Notes: generated from the letters alone by a model not told the origin. 64,000 nt of DNA from Terana coerulea (GCA_024811115.1 JAKOGH010000747.1:1-64000), one strand, 5' to 3'; shown: positions 1-12,700, counted from the stretch's first letter. Translations and numbers: made by a program.

Positions 1-325
1 GGTGCTTGTGACTGGTGTCTGCGGGCCTGGATTTTGACTGGGATCCTTCGTGCCGCGAGTATAAAGCTGCGGCGGCAGGAATAACTGGTGGTGCCAGTAC
101 CTGCGGATCTTCTGCGGGTGGTGTCGCTCGCGACGAGGCGGACTCGGGCTACGCCCACAGGGGCTTAGGGGGGGTTGAACCGTGGTTCCCGACCCGCTCG
201 GTCTCTTTGGCGGAAGGAGGTTAGGAGCGAGTGCAGCTCGCGTTAGCGGTGTCGCATGCGTCACTATCGGATCCGTGCACCTTGCGGAGCTCACTGTCGT
301 TCGCGTTTTGGTGTTTTGCAGGGCG
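1..325 (+). repeat. Left arm of diverged inverted repeat
   Basis: Read on the plus strand, this stretch matches the reverse complement of about 3070-3400 nearly end to end. The order of shared blocks is the same: ACTGGGATCCTTCG, GCCAGTACCTG, GGATCTTCTG, ACCCGCTCGGTCTCTT, CACTGTCGTTCG and TTTTGGTGTTTTGC. The two arms differ by many substitutions and small gaps, so the duplication is old. The left arm is cut by the window edge. Because the right arm lies next to the gag-like part of the copia element, the left arm is probably the same element region in the opposite orientation. Confidence 0.8.
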
Positions 326-785
326 GGTCAGGCCGCGCGGGCATTTGCCGTCGAGGACACTTGGGAAATAAGTTTCGCATTCGACTTGAGTTAGGCGAAA
401 CACAACGTTGTTGGGTCCTCTCATGAAGGTCCAACCGTGCTCGTCGTGTCCGATGTATGTCATCATTTCGGACTTAGGCTGTAGTTTGTTCTTTCGAACA
501 TCGGCAGGGATAAAGACCCATGCACCGCAGCGAATACGCGGATGTTATCGCGTGGTTTTTCACCCATGAGTGCCTCATGGCGTAACCCATTTTGTGAAAG
601 GGTGCGGTTGTAAAGCACTGTAGCGTGCATAACGCAAATTCCCACCACGAAGGAGGAATGCAAGCTGTGAAGCGCATAGCCTCGGCTTTGTCCATGAGGG
701 TTCGATTGAGCCGCTCAGGGCGTCCATTCTGTTGTGGAGTATGAGGAGCGCTGGTTAGGATTTTAATCCCTTCGTCCTTTAGCAT
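221..785 (-). pseudogene. Copia integrase fragment, frameshifted
   Basis: Reading from 785 downward, the protein contains TSAPHTPQQNGRPERLNRT and ACIPPSWWEFAL, the well-known end of the copia integrase catalytic core, which includes the third acidic catalytic residue region. The reading frame then shifts twice. It continues through a segment with GEKP, and then YIGHDEHGWTFMRGPNNVVF, the conserved copia linker after the integrase. Homology fades near 325. The amino-terminal zinc-finger half of the integrase is not readable in one frame. This is a decayed polyprotein piece, not a functional gene. Confidence 0.85.
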
Positions 786-3070
786 TTGAATGAATGCGTT
801 TGATTTATATTCTCCCCTGCATCCGACATCCAGCTCTCGACATTTGCTTTATGCTGGTTTGAACCCGTAGCAAAGAAGAGTTTTGTCGCTTGGATGGCGG
901 CGGATTTAACCTTGGGCAAATAATCCATGCATGCGACGTATAATCATCGACAAAGGTGATGATATACTTGTATCGGTGATATGAATCGACGGAATTCTTT
1001 GAGTCACTGTGAATGAGCTCGAGGTCGCGATGCTCGTCGAGGCGTTGGCGGGAAGAGCGATGTGCATCTTTCCTTGTCGCAGCCAGAGCAGGGTGAGTCC
1101 GACTTGTTATAGTCGAAATCAGGACATTCCGTCGTTGCTGACGGAAGTTGACGTAGGATCCGCTCAGAGGATGTCAAAACGTCTATGCATTATCTCGTGC
1201 GAGACTAGCGCAAGGCTGTCTCGGTCAGTGTCTAAATAGTACACTGTTGCATTTGGATAAGCGGCACGAAATGCAATAATTCCTGGCGATTATCACCGTC
1301 CAGGATTTTCAGAGTGGTTGCGTCACCCTCGATTAACCCGGTTACTGTCGTAGCAGCTGGCCAAGCGAGATTAGATTCATGTCTTTTTGTGAAGGCATGA
1401 GTCAGACATTCAGTAAGACTTTAATCGTTCTACTTGTCGCGCTAGGACGGTAGTTGATGACGAGTCACCTTCCTCAGAGATAGTTACATGCGCGTTAGCG
1501 TTTGAGCACGACGAATTGGGTCGATGTTGCGCAAGTTGCGCAATAAACTTCTTTGACCGGTGAAGTGGAAAGACGCTCCTGAGTCGAGCAGCCAATCACT
1601 TGATTTTGCAAGGTTTTACCTTTGCAGCTCTGACGTTAAATAACTTATTGTGCACACATCGGTCTGGTGTTTGAAGGAAACCTGTTCAGATTCAATATAG
1701 TAGCATACATGTGGTATCTACTTGTTTACCAGCCCGCCGAGACATGCGCCATCAGCTGCAAAGTATCGGTCAGTGGGATGCACAAGTGCAGAGTTAGAGG
1801 GGACGTACTCGAAGTACGCGTCGATGATGTCCTGGTGGATCTCGATGCGTCCGTCGGGCATCCGGCCGAACTGGTCGTCGGCGTCGCTGTCGTTGTCCTC
1901 GTTCCGAGGGACGCGGCGTCCACTCGATGTCAGGGTGGTCGCGGGCGTCGAAGCCGTCCTCCCTGTCGAGACATTTGCATGTCGACCTCGTCGGACCAGA
2001 TGATCGGCGAGGATTCGCGCGAGCTGCGCTTGGCGGGGCGAAGAGCTGCCCTCGACGAACTCCGGCTCAGCAAACTTTCGTTTGAGAGCAACGTTGTTGA
2101 GTCGATGCGGGCGTCGAGCTTTCGGCGATCGAGCATCGAGCATGCGCTCGGCGTGGTCGAGGTCGGCCTGCTTAGCGCTGACGAGCCTTCTCTGCGGCCT
2201 CATCACCGGCGGCGGTGGCGGCGAACTTCGCTTTCCTGAAGGCGGACAGCTTGACAAGCTGGTGTCGCTGTCCAGGCGTGCCCGCGGCGCTGTCGAGGTC
2301 GAGCCCTTGTTCGGGCGCGTTCTTGTCCGCGATCCACTGCTTGCGAGCAAGCTTCGCGAGCTCTGCGGCCTCGCGAAGCTGGGCTTTGTGCAGAGTCTGG
2401 GACTCGTCGTCCTGCGTCGAGGATTGCTAACAATTTAGTTAGCACGGGAGATCGTCGAGAGTGAACTCCTGTTGGAATTCTAACTCACGGACGGAGTTAG
2501 CAGATTGCGGTGCTCGATGTCCCGCATGGCGTCGGCGCGGTGAGCGTTGTGCTCGTTGGCGTCGATAACCTCCTCGAGGTCGGATGCGCTCGGGACCCGG
2601 CGACTCCAAGCTCGGCAGGGATAGTGCCTTGCGGGCGGGGGCTTGTTGTTGCCGAGGTAGAGCTCGCGCTCTCCTTCGATGCGAGACTGAATTTCTTCGG
2701 CCTCGGACTTAGGGAAGCGGGATGGCGGGGGCAAAGTCGTTCGCCACCGGGATGACCGGTGCGGCGATGTAGGGTGACCGTGGTCGGCATCCTGGGCCTT
2801 GCCCTTGCCCTTGCCGCGCGCTTGCCGCGCTGGGTCTCTTGCCCTTGCCGTTGCCGGCACCGTCCTGCTGCTGCTGCTGCTGCCCTTGCGGGCGCTGCTG
2901 CTGCGCGTACTGCTACTGCCCTTCGGGCGCTGCTGCTGTTTGAACTGGGGATCCTTCCCCTTGTTGCTGACGGCGGTGACGGCGTTGTAGACTCGGTCTG
3001 CTTGCGCTGGCCAACAGGAAAGCTTTCGCTGCTCACGTGCAGCGATGAGCTGCCTCCCGTATTGCCTCAC
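325..3070 (-). mobile_element. Ty1/copia LTR retrotransposon remnant
   Basis: On the minus strand the order is a low-complexity gag-like region (about 3082-1720), an aspartic protease motif (DSGAS, codons at about 1585-1571), an integrase core (about 785-474) and the copia integrase tail (about 466-325). This is the Ty1/copia order, with integrase before reverse transcriptase. The coding frames are broken repeatedly. No reverse transcriptase or RNase H is present: the element stops at about 325, where the inverted arm begins. I could not place long terminal repeats. It is a dead, rearranged fragment. Confidence 0.8.
1500..1625 (-). pseudogene. Copia aspartic protease motif region
   Basis: The minus strand reads SSDWLLDSGASFHFTG across about 1618-1555, the classical copia protease active site: DSGAS after a tryptophan, followed by an HFTG-like stretch. 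It is followed by RSLLRNLRNIDPIRRA in the same frame. The frame is open for only a short distance and is separated by frameshifts from the gag-like region upstream and the integrase downstream. Confidence 0.8.
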
Positions 3071-3082
3071 GCAAAACACCAA
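1718..3082 (-). pseudogene. Gag-like low-complexity region of the copia remnant
   Basis: Two minus-strand open stretches (about 3082-2480 and 2350-1718) precede the protease. They encode Ser/Arg/Gln-rich segments with a GKGKGKAQD tract and a charged, Glu-rich stretch, and they are separated by a short gap with stops. I do not see a CCHC zinc knuckle. Their position just upstream of the DSGAS protease makes them the best candidate for the element's gag, but the sequence itself is not diagnostic. An unrelated captured host sequence is possible. Confidence 0.45.
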
Positions 3083-3400
3083 AAAAAATGCACGAACGAC
3101 AGTGAGTGCCCATGGTGTGCAGGATCAGACGATAGCGACGACGATGCGCCCCGCCTAAGCCGAGCTGCACCTCGTCCTGGCACTCCTTCCGCCTAAGAGA
3201 CCGAGCGGGTTGCGAACGACGGTTGACCTAAGCCCCCTGCTGGGGCGTGGCCGAGTCCGCTTCGTCGCTGAAGGCGACACCACCCACAGAAGATCCACAG
3301 GTACTGGCTGCAGAGTTATTGCGCACAGACGCGGCTGGCCACTCGCGTGCGAAGGATCCCAGTCGAAATCCAGGCTCAGGTGTACGACCAGTCATAAGCA
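3070..3400 (-). repeat. Right arm of diverged inverted repeat
   Basis: This is the reverse-complement partner of 1-325, at the gag end of the copia remnant. Reading the minus strand from 3400 down gives the same series of blocks as the plus strand from 1 up. The homology stops near 3070, where the minus strand runs into the gag-like open frame. Confidence 0.8.
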
Positions 3401-4823
3401 CGTCGCGGATTTTAGGTGCTGATAGAGGTATCAGTAGTTGGGAGCAGACAGCCAGGCAAGGCCCACGAGGTTGGCTCTCGGGCGCGGTCAGTGCAGCAAG
3501 CAGTACGACAGTGTCGCCACACGTCCTGCTAGCCCTTCTACATCAGAACAGCTCGAACCTGTTAGGATATCATGAACCTGGAGACAGGCGAAAGCCCAGT
3601 GTCGGATAGTATCACTAGCGCGGCCCATGCGGGAAGGGGAAGTAAATTTCTACAATTGTTGCTTGCCCAAGCAGAGGTGATCCTGACACAACAAAGTTTT
3701 CAGTCTTATTAGAGTATGGCGCAGGGCTGCCTTATATACAATACTGGGTGGCTGTACTACAAACAGACACAAATAGGTCAGGACAATAGACAATAGGCAT
3801 CGTCATGGTGGAACCTGGTAGAACAATAGAGAAGATGTGAGCAGAGCTCTTCGGCGTCTATCTGACTCAACAGGCGGGCCTTCCCAGCTTCGTTGTCGAG
3901 GAACTCGCGACGATCTCCCGCTGGAGGCTGTAATCTGTCAGACTAAATAGTTTAAGGGATACAGCGAAGGAGACGAACCAGTGCGACTTTGGGAAGTGTA
4001 CGATGTGGCCTAGCAGAGTCAATTATATCGCTGACCGGAATCTGGCCTGGTCAAGGGTCTAGAATTTCTGAGACCTTCTCGTTACCGGGCTTGGCGCGAG
4101 AATATTTAGAGTCAATTGTAGACAGTACTGGTGGCTTGAAGAGACCGCAGAGATACCGACGCTAGTCCGGGGAGAAGCGGCGCACAGCGTCAAAGGCAGA
4201 GGAGGAAGGCCTGCAGTGAGGCAAGGCCAACTTCTTCTCCCGAGTGTACGCAGGTAGGACCATAGGTAGCGATCGTCGTGCCGTACGTACCCTACACGTA
4301 AACCTGCCCGATCGCTGTCGACATGTCGCTGTTACGATCTGGGCACTGCTTGAACTGCTTCCGCATCCCAGTCGATTGAGCTCCTCGTGAAGTGGTGGGA
4401 ATTGCGAAGGAGCGTCACGTCTTGATGAAGAAAACCAGAAGAAACCCGAAAGCAAACCCATGTTCCAACAGAGGGACCTCAAAATACCTGAGAATATTAA
4501 ATGTTCACGCTGAGTGGAAATGCTGTTTTACATCTGTTTATTGCGATTTTATCTATTATACGCCATTTGTTTTGGATTATTATGGTTTCTACGTAGGGAA
4601 TAGATGCAAGGATGCTAATACAGTCTGTGCGATAATCGAGGGATGCGGTGCAAACGCGAGGAGGATGGGAACGAAATAAGGACAGACATAGAAAGTACAA
4701 TCATAATACTCCATAAAAATATTCACTGGCTGCTGCTTGCGTGTTCTTGACTTGAATTGCTTGGTTGATGACGAGAGGATGGGTGTATGCATGGGAAATG
4801 GCGAGTCGAAGGACCAAAAAAGT
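3401..4823. other. Intergenic, no supported gene
   Basis: No open frame here shows recognisable homology. Short open frames exist (for example 4482-4162 on the minus strand) but have no motif or exon logic. The right part (4500-4700) is AT-rich and is probably the 3' flank of the Clp1-like gene. An LTR for the copia element could lie around 3420-3710 but could not be delimited. Confidence 0.4.
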
Positions 4824-5957
4824 TCAGGCATGTAGCCCCGCCGCTGCCGGGCTTCCGGCGGCGCGCATCGCGTGCCACATCGCCTCGCGCAGGACGCCCC
4901 ACGCGAGGGCCAGCGTCTGCCACGCGCCGTCGTCCTGCACGCCGAGCTCGCACAGGTTGCGGTACAGACCCGCGGCGTGGCCGAGGTGCGAGGCGGGCGC
5001 GGTGTACGTGCACGCGAGGCGCGCTGCAAGGCCCGCGGCGTCCTGCGCGCCGGCGGCGGCGAGCTTGCGCGAGGGCGCGGGGACGAGGGCGGCGAGGAGC
5101 GCGGCGCGGTCGTGCGTGTAGAGGTACTGGTGCAGCGCGCCGAAGCTCTCCGCGTGCGGCACGCAGAGCGGCTGCGTCGGCAGCTCGAGCTCCTCTCCGG
5201 TCGAGACGGCTGCGCCGAGGGGTGTGGGGTGGGGAAGACGGGGTGCGCGCACTGCGCGGCGAGGATGATGTTGTGCGTCGGGATCGCGACGACGTTGCTG
5301 CGCTGCGCGGGCGAGCTGGGCGCGCCGGCCTTGGTGTGCACGGCGAGGAGGTGCGTCGGGAGCTGCGCGGAGCGGTCGTGGACCTGCACAGACACCCGGG
5401 ACAGGATGCCCGAGTCGGACGTGAAGGGCTTCAGGGCGACGCTGCTGCAGACTTGCCACATCCTGTTACACACAGCGGTCAGCACACCGCACGAAGCTGT
5501 TAGGGAGAGGGGAACGCACCGAGAACCCAAGACACCCAGTCCGGCCCGCACATACCGCGGGGAACACCCGCGAGCGTGCCGTCCACCGCCACCAAGTTCT
5601 CGTCCCGGATCGGCACCGGCGCAGGGCGGCGCAGCTGGCGGGGATACGCTCGAAGCGGGCGAGCGTGATGCGCACATGCGCTGGGAGCTGCGCGTTGGCG
5701 TGTGCGTGGCGAGGCGAGGCGGGCGTGGGGAGGTTGACGCGGACGAGGGGGTGGTGCAGCTTCTGCTTCTGCGCGGCGGCGTCCTGCGGGCGGCCGCCCT
5801 TGATCCCGCTGAGGACGCGGTTGCGGCGGCGGAGGCTGGCGTCGCGGAAGACGTTCGCGGAGACGATGCGGGCCACCTTGTGCGACACGCTCTTCGGGGC
5901 GAGCCCCGCGTTCTCGGCGTTCGAGCACTTGCGCTGCGTACGGGTTGCCGGCGACAT
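4824..5957 (-). CDS. clp1: Clp1-like (clampless1) developmental regulator, frames broken
   Basis: This is a homologue of Clp1, which in Coprinopsis is needed for clamp-cell formation downstream of the A mating-type homeodomain proteins, and in Ustilago for dikaryon proliferation. The first exon starts at the ATG at 5957 and encodes RRNRVLSGIKGG, HHPLVRVNLP and LARFERIPASCAALR. After an intron (about 5555-5463, GTATGT...ACAG) comes SSVALKPFTSDSGILSRVSVQ, the most conserved Clp1 block, then NVVAIPTHNIILAAQ and an alanine/leucine-rich carboxy end with stop at 4824. The frame must shift near 5620 (one C short), possibly at the intron junction, and near 5210. These breaks may be base-calling errors in very GC-rich DNA, or the gene may be dead. 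Confidence 0.8.
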
Positions 5958-6088
5958 CTCGTCTTTCGTCCTTCTCGAGTCGGTTTGCGAAGAAGGTGCG
6001 GTTTGTTGGGAAGAAGAGAGGACGAGGAGAGGGCCGATGTGAAGTGTACACTGGGGAGTGTGCAGAACCAGCTGCAGCCGCGGGGCGG

Positions 6089-6096
6089 TATAAATA
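6089..6096 (-). promoter_or_regulatory. TATA-like element of the Clp1-like gene
   Basis: TATAAATA on the plus strand (TATTTATA on the coding strand) lies about 130 bp upstream of the ATG at 5957, in otherwise GC-rich DNA. The position is plausible for a fungal core promoter. Assignment is by position only. Confidence 0.4.
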
Positions 6097-6099
6097 TGC

Positions 6100-9000
6100 G
6101 CAGGAGACAACACACTCGACGGGCGAGTCGTGACCAATCGAGGTGTGACCCATCGCTGCGTTCCTCCGGTCACGATTGCTTTGCTGCCTTTCCGGGCAGG
6201 AGCCCGTCACGCACGCCGAGTGCCCACCTGCCTGTTCGGGCAATTCGTGATGGGCCGTGTGCGCCCACACACGCGCCCACAAACCTGGCTGTGGGCGCGG
6301 ACGCCCAGGAGCACGCACACACGGCCTTTTTCCACGGTGTGTGTGGGTGCACGCGTGGCGGAGGCCTGGGATGCGGACGTCGAGAACGGAGCAGTCGTCG
6401 TCGTCTACATCCGTCGGCACTCAGTCAACTCAGGATTCCTTGTGTGTATTGGCGAGAGGCTTCGAGTCACGAGTAGGACAACTTTCAATGTTTGTCGTAC
6501 CGGATGCAGCCTGGCAGCTGCGCACATGCAGAACCATGTTGTTGTTTGACTTCAGACTTCGTGCATTACTTTGTAGGCTGTAGCAGGTTGTTTTTGGGCA
6601 GGTTCGGCAGCAGTGGCATGCTCGTTGCTGGGTGCATATCCTACTAGTAGCAATGGTGGTGTTGTATTGGCAAATGGTAGTCTTCCAGCCCTAGTCCGTA
6701 GAGAATTCAGTGGACGCACAGTGAGGAGCCTCACAGGAAGGGGGCCATATAGCATAGTAGCATTGCCATTGGGCGAGTTCGAGGCATGACTTCCTGTAGG
6801 AGGAACATGATGTGCAATCAAAGTTGCTTTCAGACTTCACTTACTGTACGGAACAACCATGCAAGATGCGGCGATGAATAGTTGTATCGCTGCCGTATGA
6901 TCTGCTGCAGGTTGAAGTCAATGTGTTGTGCAACTAGTATGCCATGAACGCTGGCGTCGAAATGACCTATTGCCATAGCCCTGTAGACCGAAGCACAGAC
7001 CGGCCGTTTTCGTGACCCGCCTAGGGTCTCTTGCAACAGGGCGCAGCTGTGGTACCAAGTGGGGCTTCGTCTTGACCTCTTACCACGTCTTGAGGCACGT
7101 CCATCATCCCAGGTTGGTCAGCTAACACGCATACGTGCGAGTAATACGCACCTGTCATATCCACCACCAGCACGAGGGTGTGCAACGTTCCCGAAACGCG
7201 AACGGTCGCGACTGGAATGTTCAGAGAGACAGGGCATTGCTTTTCATGGCATAGGACCGAATCAAGGCCCTGTGCAGGTCCGGCCGATATTCTTCTCGAC
7301 CTTCGCGCCACGACGACAGCGCGCCACGCAGGCCATGTCGCCACAAGGTTGCACTTGCAAGCTGCGGTTGGTGTATAAAACCATAGCAAGGATGACAAGA
7401 TAGGGACACTAGAGAGGCTAAGAGCAACGTTGTTGTTGCCGCATCGGCAGGGGCCTGGTTGGCAAGAATTGTGGTCTTCGGAATGGTGGATTGAAGAAGG
7501 CGACGTCGTCACGAGTGGTGATAACTTGTCAGTAAATACCTCGGGCCAGTGAAGCACGAGAAAAGGTAGCCAAATCTAGATGTATGTACCTGTCGTTGAC
7601 GTGAGGCTGAGGACAGGAGGCCCCATAGTGGTCGTTCTTGCCCAGAGGAAAGACAACGCGAAGATTTGACATACGGACGTTGTTGAACAAATAACGCGAC
7701 AGTGAAGAGCGGAAGAGGCGACGATGTTGAACGCGCCGTTCAGGTACAGAAGGGACGAGTTTAACCGAGCTCAGTATGAGTATTTGAATGGCCACCGTGA
7801 TGGCCGACCGCAGAGGGCTAACGCATAAGGAGTGGCGTTGGGTGTCTGGGGCCAACGACCAGTGCGAGGAAGGTCCGTGAAGTACACCTTGCTGAGGCGT
7901 TGGTTCTTGTTGCTGTCCATGCAAGGCAAAGGCTAGGTCCAAACACACCGCACACAAGTCGGAGTAAGTCGAGCAACAGGTGAAGGAGGTATGAAGACCT
8001 TAGCCTGTCGGCGGCAGAGACAACGTCGAGACTGAACATACACACCATCTTGCATGAGTGTCGACGTGGGGAATGGAAAAGACGGCGAGTCGGTCGAATA
8101 TGGGCAGTACAGGTGCGAGATCAACCTGTTGAGAGGGGGAAGGAAGAAGTTCAGCCGCACGGGGCCTATATATGCGCGTTGTTTGAGGCGGTGAGGCCAA
8201 CACGACCAACACAAACTCCGCGACCCACGTTTCAGGGGCTAAAGCACGAACAAACAAGGGACCAAGAGGGACTTGCCATATCTGGGCGTGGCGAGGGGCA
8301 GGGACCGCACAGCATCATATGCGCGGAGACTCGCCGTGGGCACGTTGACAGGGCGATGGTGACATTACAAGGTAAACCATGATGGGACTTCTTGTGGTGG
8401 GCGAAGTAGACAGATAAAGCAGGGTAGACGGCTTCGTGTGCGTGGTGATGTATGGTCCTAGCACGATGAGTCGGGGCACATTGAAAAGATGAATGCGGGT
8501 TGTAAGGAACGCAACCCGGCAACATGCATGTATGCATTTCCAACCGCTCCTGCAGGCCTGTGCGCACCAGTACGAAGCCTGCCTTTAGCCCAACTGAGCA
8601 GCGGGGCAAGCGGATGTGAGAGTCTCTGCGATAGCAAGGAGGTTGTAAGCGAGTGGATTGGCAAATCAGCGCAATAAAATGTACCTTTATTCTGCAGGAT
8701 CTTATCTACTAGAGCATCGTGTATATGCAAGACTCATATGAGTGCTCGGGAGGCGTCGGGTAGCTGCAGCCGTCCAGAGGCACGAGGAGATGTGCTACAG
8801 GGCTAAACAAGGTGCATTGGCCGTCCTGCGGGACTACGTAATTTGACTTAACCCTGCTCGTTGCCTTGCACACTGGACAGAGGTGCGTGTTGCTATTGTA
8901 TTGCGCCGTCGTTTCCATCTAAGTCGATATCTTGCAGCTTGATGAGTGAAGCTTGCACCTTGAAGTTGAAGACTTTGAATGCTTGCAGCAGGCGAAACAA

Positions 9001-9725
9001 AATCTGTAGCGGAGAAGATGTGTATTGGCAGAGAACCTCTGCTCGCCCTCAGCACGCCTCCGCTGGCTGTGGTGGAGGTCCTGCTGGCAGGATACATCGG
9101 CGACTCCGACGATGCCCGGACGCTTTTGTCGGCGGCGCTCGACGCCCAAAAACCACCTGATGGACTCGGTCACCTGACATGTTGATGGGCGACGCGCCGG
9201 GCGTCTCGATCGCGTTCAACTGTGTTCGACTTCTTCTCAACACATCCACGACCTGCCCACGACCCCAACGACCGCCTCAAGGCCATCATTCCCGATTTCT
9301 ACGAAACTATATCCTTCTAACAGGATATAGCGAACGATATTCCACGAGCAAGAAAACTGGTAAGCCAGTCGCGTAGCTTCCTCCGCTTTACATGTTCTGA
9401 AGCGCGTGTCCAACCCTTTTCTCCTGGCTTCGTAGTGAGCAGAGTGAATCGCTTACCTTTCGAAAGGAATTAGCTATTATTATAACGCGATAGGTACGAA
9501 AACGTGCCCTTGTTCCGCACATTCCAATCCAACGCGTTATCAATTGGCAGCGACACAACTTCTACTGCCACCGCTGCGTCCAAGCTCCAATTCGTGTCAC
9601 ATAACTACCTCTATCGAGGTTTCCTTGGAGAAGTCGCGACACTGATCTTCAACCAGTAGCTTCCCACAAACCTTCAGACAAGTTATACGGCGGGCTGTGA
9701 ACCACGCCCGTCATTCCTTACAGTA
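6100..9725. other. 3.6 kb with no supported gene
   Basis: The open frames are short and have no recognisable motif. The codon-like segments at 7557-7021 (minus) and 8979-9185 (plus) match no family I know and lack convincing splice partners. A short palindrome (CTATATCC...GGATATAG) lies at about 9307-9330. The last few hundred bases before 9726 are probably the promoter of the SAP-domain gene. Decayed transposon sequence or non-coding RNA cannot be excluded. Confidence 0.35.
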
Positions 9726-12700
9726 ATGTCCTCCGAAACAACCCAAATTCTATTTCACTCGCCCGCCCTCAACTCCTCAAGCGTGAACAACTGGTCAAGC
9801 TATGCAAACGCCACGGGCTCAAGGCGAACGGCAAGAACGCCGACATGATCCAGCGCTTGAAGCTGAAAGCCCACGAGCTGCCGTCCGAAGCCGTGGAATG
9901 GCAAGATAGCTCGGACGAAGAAGTCGTCGACATGCCGCCTACTCCGCAGCAGCTTGCCCGACCAAGCGAACAGTGGGAGATAGTTAGTCATGGACGATAT
10001 TGAGGAGGAGGAGGAGCCGTCGTCGCGGTCAGGCACCTGACATCTATGAGGACTGTGCGTAATGCTGGCACCGCAGGAGAGTTTGGCACAACAACTTCAA
10101 AGGGTTCGTCGAGCGCCGTACCTCATTGTGAATGCTAACAATGACTTTTGTAGCTTCAGCATCCGGCTCGGTGACCTCATCTCTCAAAGCCATCGCAAGC
10201 TCCTTTGGCTTCAACCGTACAGGCTCGAACAAAGCCTCCACCGTACGGTCACTACCTAACCCACCAACCACAAGCAGCGCGCTTGTGCCACCGTCCAGTC
10301 TCCTGAACGAAGAACCTCCCTTTGAGCCACTTCCTGGCGCACCTGCACGCCCTGGCAAACCTGCGCCCGCCAACGCTCGCCTGAGCACCGGCGCAAGCGC
10401 AAAGCCGGGCATTACGACCACCATCCGCCTCATCTCCTCCGAGAAGGTCAAAGCCGCGTCTACTATCATGAACACACCACCGCGCCTCGCGCCGTACCAG
10501 ACGACGTTCGACCTTGACATGGGCACGCCCGGCGCGACGAAGAAGATGATGTGGCCCCCGACCCCGGCAATACCCTGAATGGTGGCCGCGTGTACCCCGT
10601 GATTCCTGCGGCCGACATCAGGCCACCGCCGGCGTGGAACATCACCGCGAGCACGCCCGTTAAAGGTGGTAGCCCAGCGACCCCAGCGAAGACCTCTTCG
10701 AAGGATATGCCCGAAGACATAGACGACGTCTTCTCTCCGACGAAGCCTGTGCCAGGGAGCAGCAAAGCCGCCGCCGCCGAACCAGAGCTCAAGGCTCACG
10801 CAAAGCCTCAAAGCCGGCTGTCCGTCTCGCACAACGAGCCCTTCCTCTTCGGCTCGCCACTCCCGCGACACAGCATGTCCAACCAGCAGTTTAACACCGC
10901 CGCGCAGGGCGTGCTCGCCGAGATGAACCAGCGCCTCGCCGCGGCGGGGTGCAGCAGCTGGAGAAGACCGTCCTCGAGAGCACATCCAGGCCCCTGCCGA
11001 GCGTCCCCTCTGTTAGGCCAGACGCGACGAAGGCTGACGACCGCTTCACGAAGGCGCACGAGGAGGCGTTCGGCAAGATGGACTCGATCGCTAACCATTA
11101 TGCTGCCCGCCGCGGGCAGGCCCAGCAGACGCAGTCGGTGCTTGGGGCCGCGAAGAAGCGCAAGTCGGACGCCCTGGGCCTCGCAGCGGGCCCCGCAGCT
11201 GCGAAGCGCAGGAGCAACGTCGCGCAGGCACGCGTCATCAGCAACGGCTCGCGCAAGAACATGATTCCTGGCGGTTTCGACATGGATGACGATGACGACG
11301 ATGAGGAGGAGGAGCGGGAGAAAGAGGAAGACGCGGGCGACCGGCGCGCGTCGAAGCGGATTCGTATGGTTGAAAGTGAAGACGTTACAAAGGGCCGTCG
11401 GGTGTCGCTCCTTCCACCGGATGGGAAGACAGACGAGGAACGCGCAGCAGAAGAGAAGAGACGCGAGCGGGAGAGGGAGGCAGTGAAGAGGAAGATAGAT
11501 GCACGCAGACGGAGCAGTCGCGGTCGGGTCAGTGGCGTCGGGGGCCGAGCCTCTGTAGCTGCAGGTGAGCTGGTTACGAGGCAGGGCATAGTGCATATAC
11601 TGACTATATGCGCTGTTTTAGCCAAGTCCAAGCCCTCCGCTTTGGTTTCTTCGCAGCGGCGAAGAGTGCAGTGCGCAATGTGTGGAATATGGGTGCTGGG
11701 GTACCGCCAAAGCTGCCTCTGCACCTAAACCGCCAGTGCCGACCCAGGCCCCTAGAAGCAGGGTTCCCAGCAGTAGTATCCAGCCGGCCGCCCCATCTCA
11801 CGCGGCTGCACCATCGACGTCGCAGCTCAAGGCTAATGCAACCGCAACGAATTCTCTTCCGTCTGCTCGTTCACGGTCACCCATCCCAGCATTCACGGGC
11901 ACAGCTCAAGGTGGCAGTCTTGCTGCTCCTCCAGGCGGCACGGCACCCCTGCGGATGCGTTCGTCTAGCAACCCTAAGAATGCATCCGGCGCTTCTTCCA
12001 TGGGTGCACGTACAAGCATGGCCGCCGGATCCTCTAACGTCTCGTCAATGGGCTCGAGGCGGACTGCCTCTGTCAACGTTCCAGCAGGATACCGGGACAC
12101 GAAGAGCCCTCCTCCCAACCCAGGTTCTGTAGAAGGATCAGCGCGCAAGCGCACCATGTCGACCCTCCTCGCGCCGACGGCGAGCTCTTTGGCGAAGCGA
12201 GCCAGCGTTCACAAGCAGGAGACGCCCGCAGGCAAGACCAACGTTCTGGCCGCGGTCGGCGAGTACCCACGTCTCCGAGCACCCTCCAGCAGATCACGAA
12301 CAGCCGCGCAACCAAGTCGCCCGGGTTCACGCCCATGTCGGCGCGCACGACGAAGATTTTCAGCCAGCCGCTGGCAGGGCTGGGCAGCCCGACGGCAAGG
12401 GCCACACGAACGAGAACGCATCGCTGGCTGCGACCGCCGCGAAGCTCATGAATGCGCCGCCGGCGCCTACGGGTATCCCTGGGGGTGCTGGCGCGACCGA
12501 CGCCGGGCCCGCGGTACCGCCGAAGCCCAAGGCCCTCATCGCACGCAAACCGCGCATCTCGCGGTCGAAGGTCATCGCCAAGGTTGGGCAGCAGCGCACC
12601 GTCTCGGGCTCCTCCTCGTCCTCGCGCACTAGCATCGGCTCGGCGACGCGCGTGCGCTCGAGCCTCGGTGCCGGCCCGCGGCGGTCGGTCGGCGGCGCGA

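Noticed and set aside
3655..3705. TGTTG...CAACA stretch as an LTR of the copia element
   Set aside because: It is only a few tens of bases long, has no second copy in the window and no adjacent primer-binding site.
4589..6476. Very long open frames on both strands (over 500 codons) across the Clp1-like gene
   Set aside because: They are Arg/Ala-rich shadows that come from extreme GC content. Only the short segments with Clp1 homology are real, and they switch frames.
7021..7557. 178-codon minus-strand open frame as a gene
   Set aside because: No domain, signal peptide, splice context or paralogue supports it.
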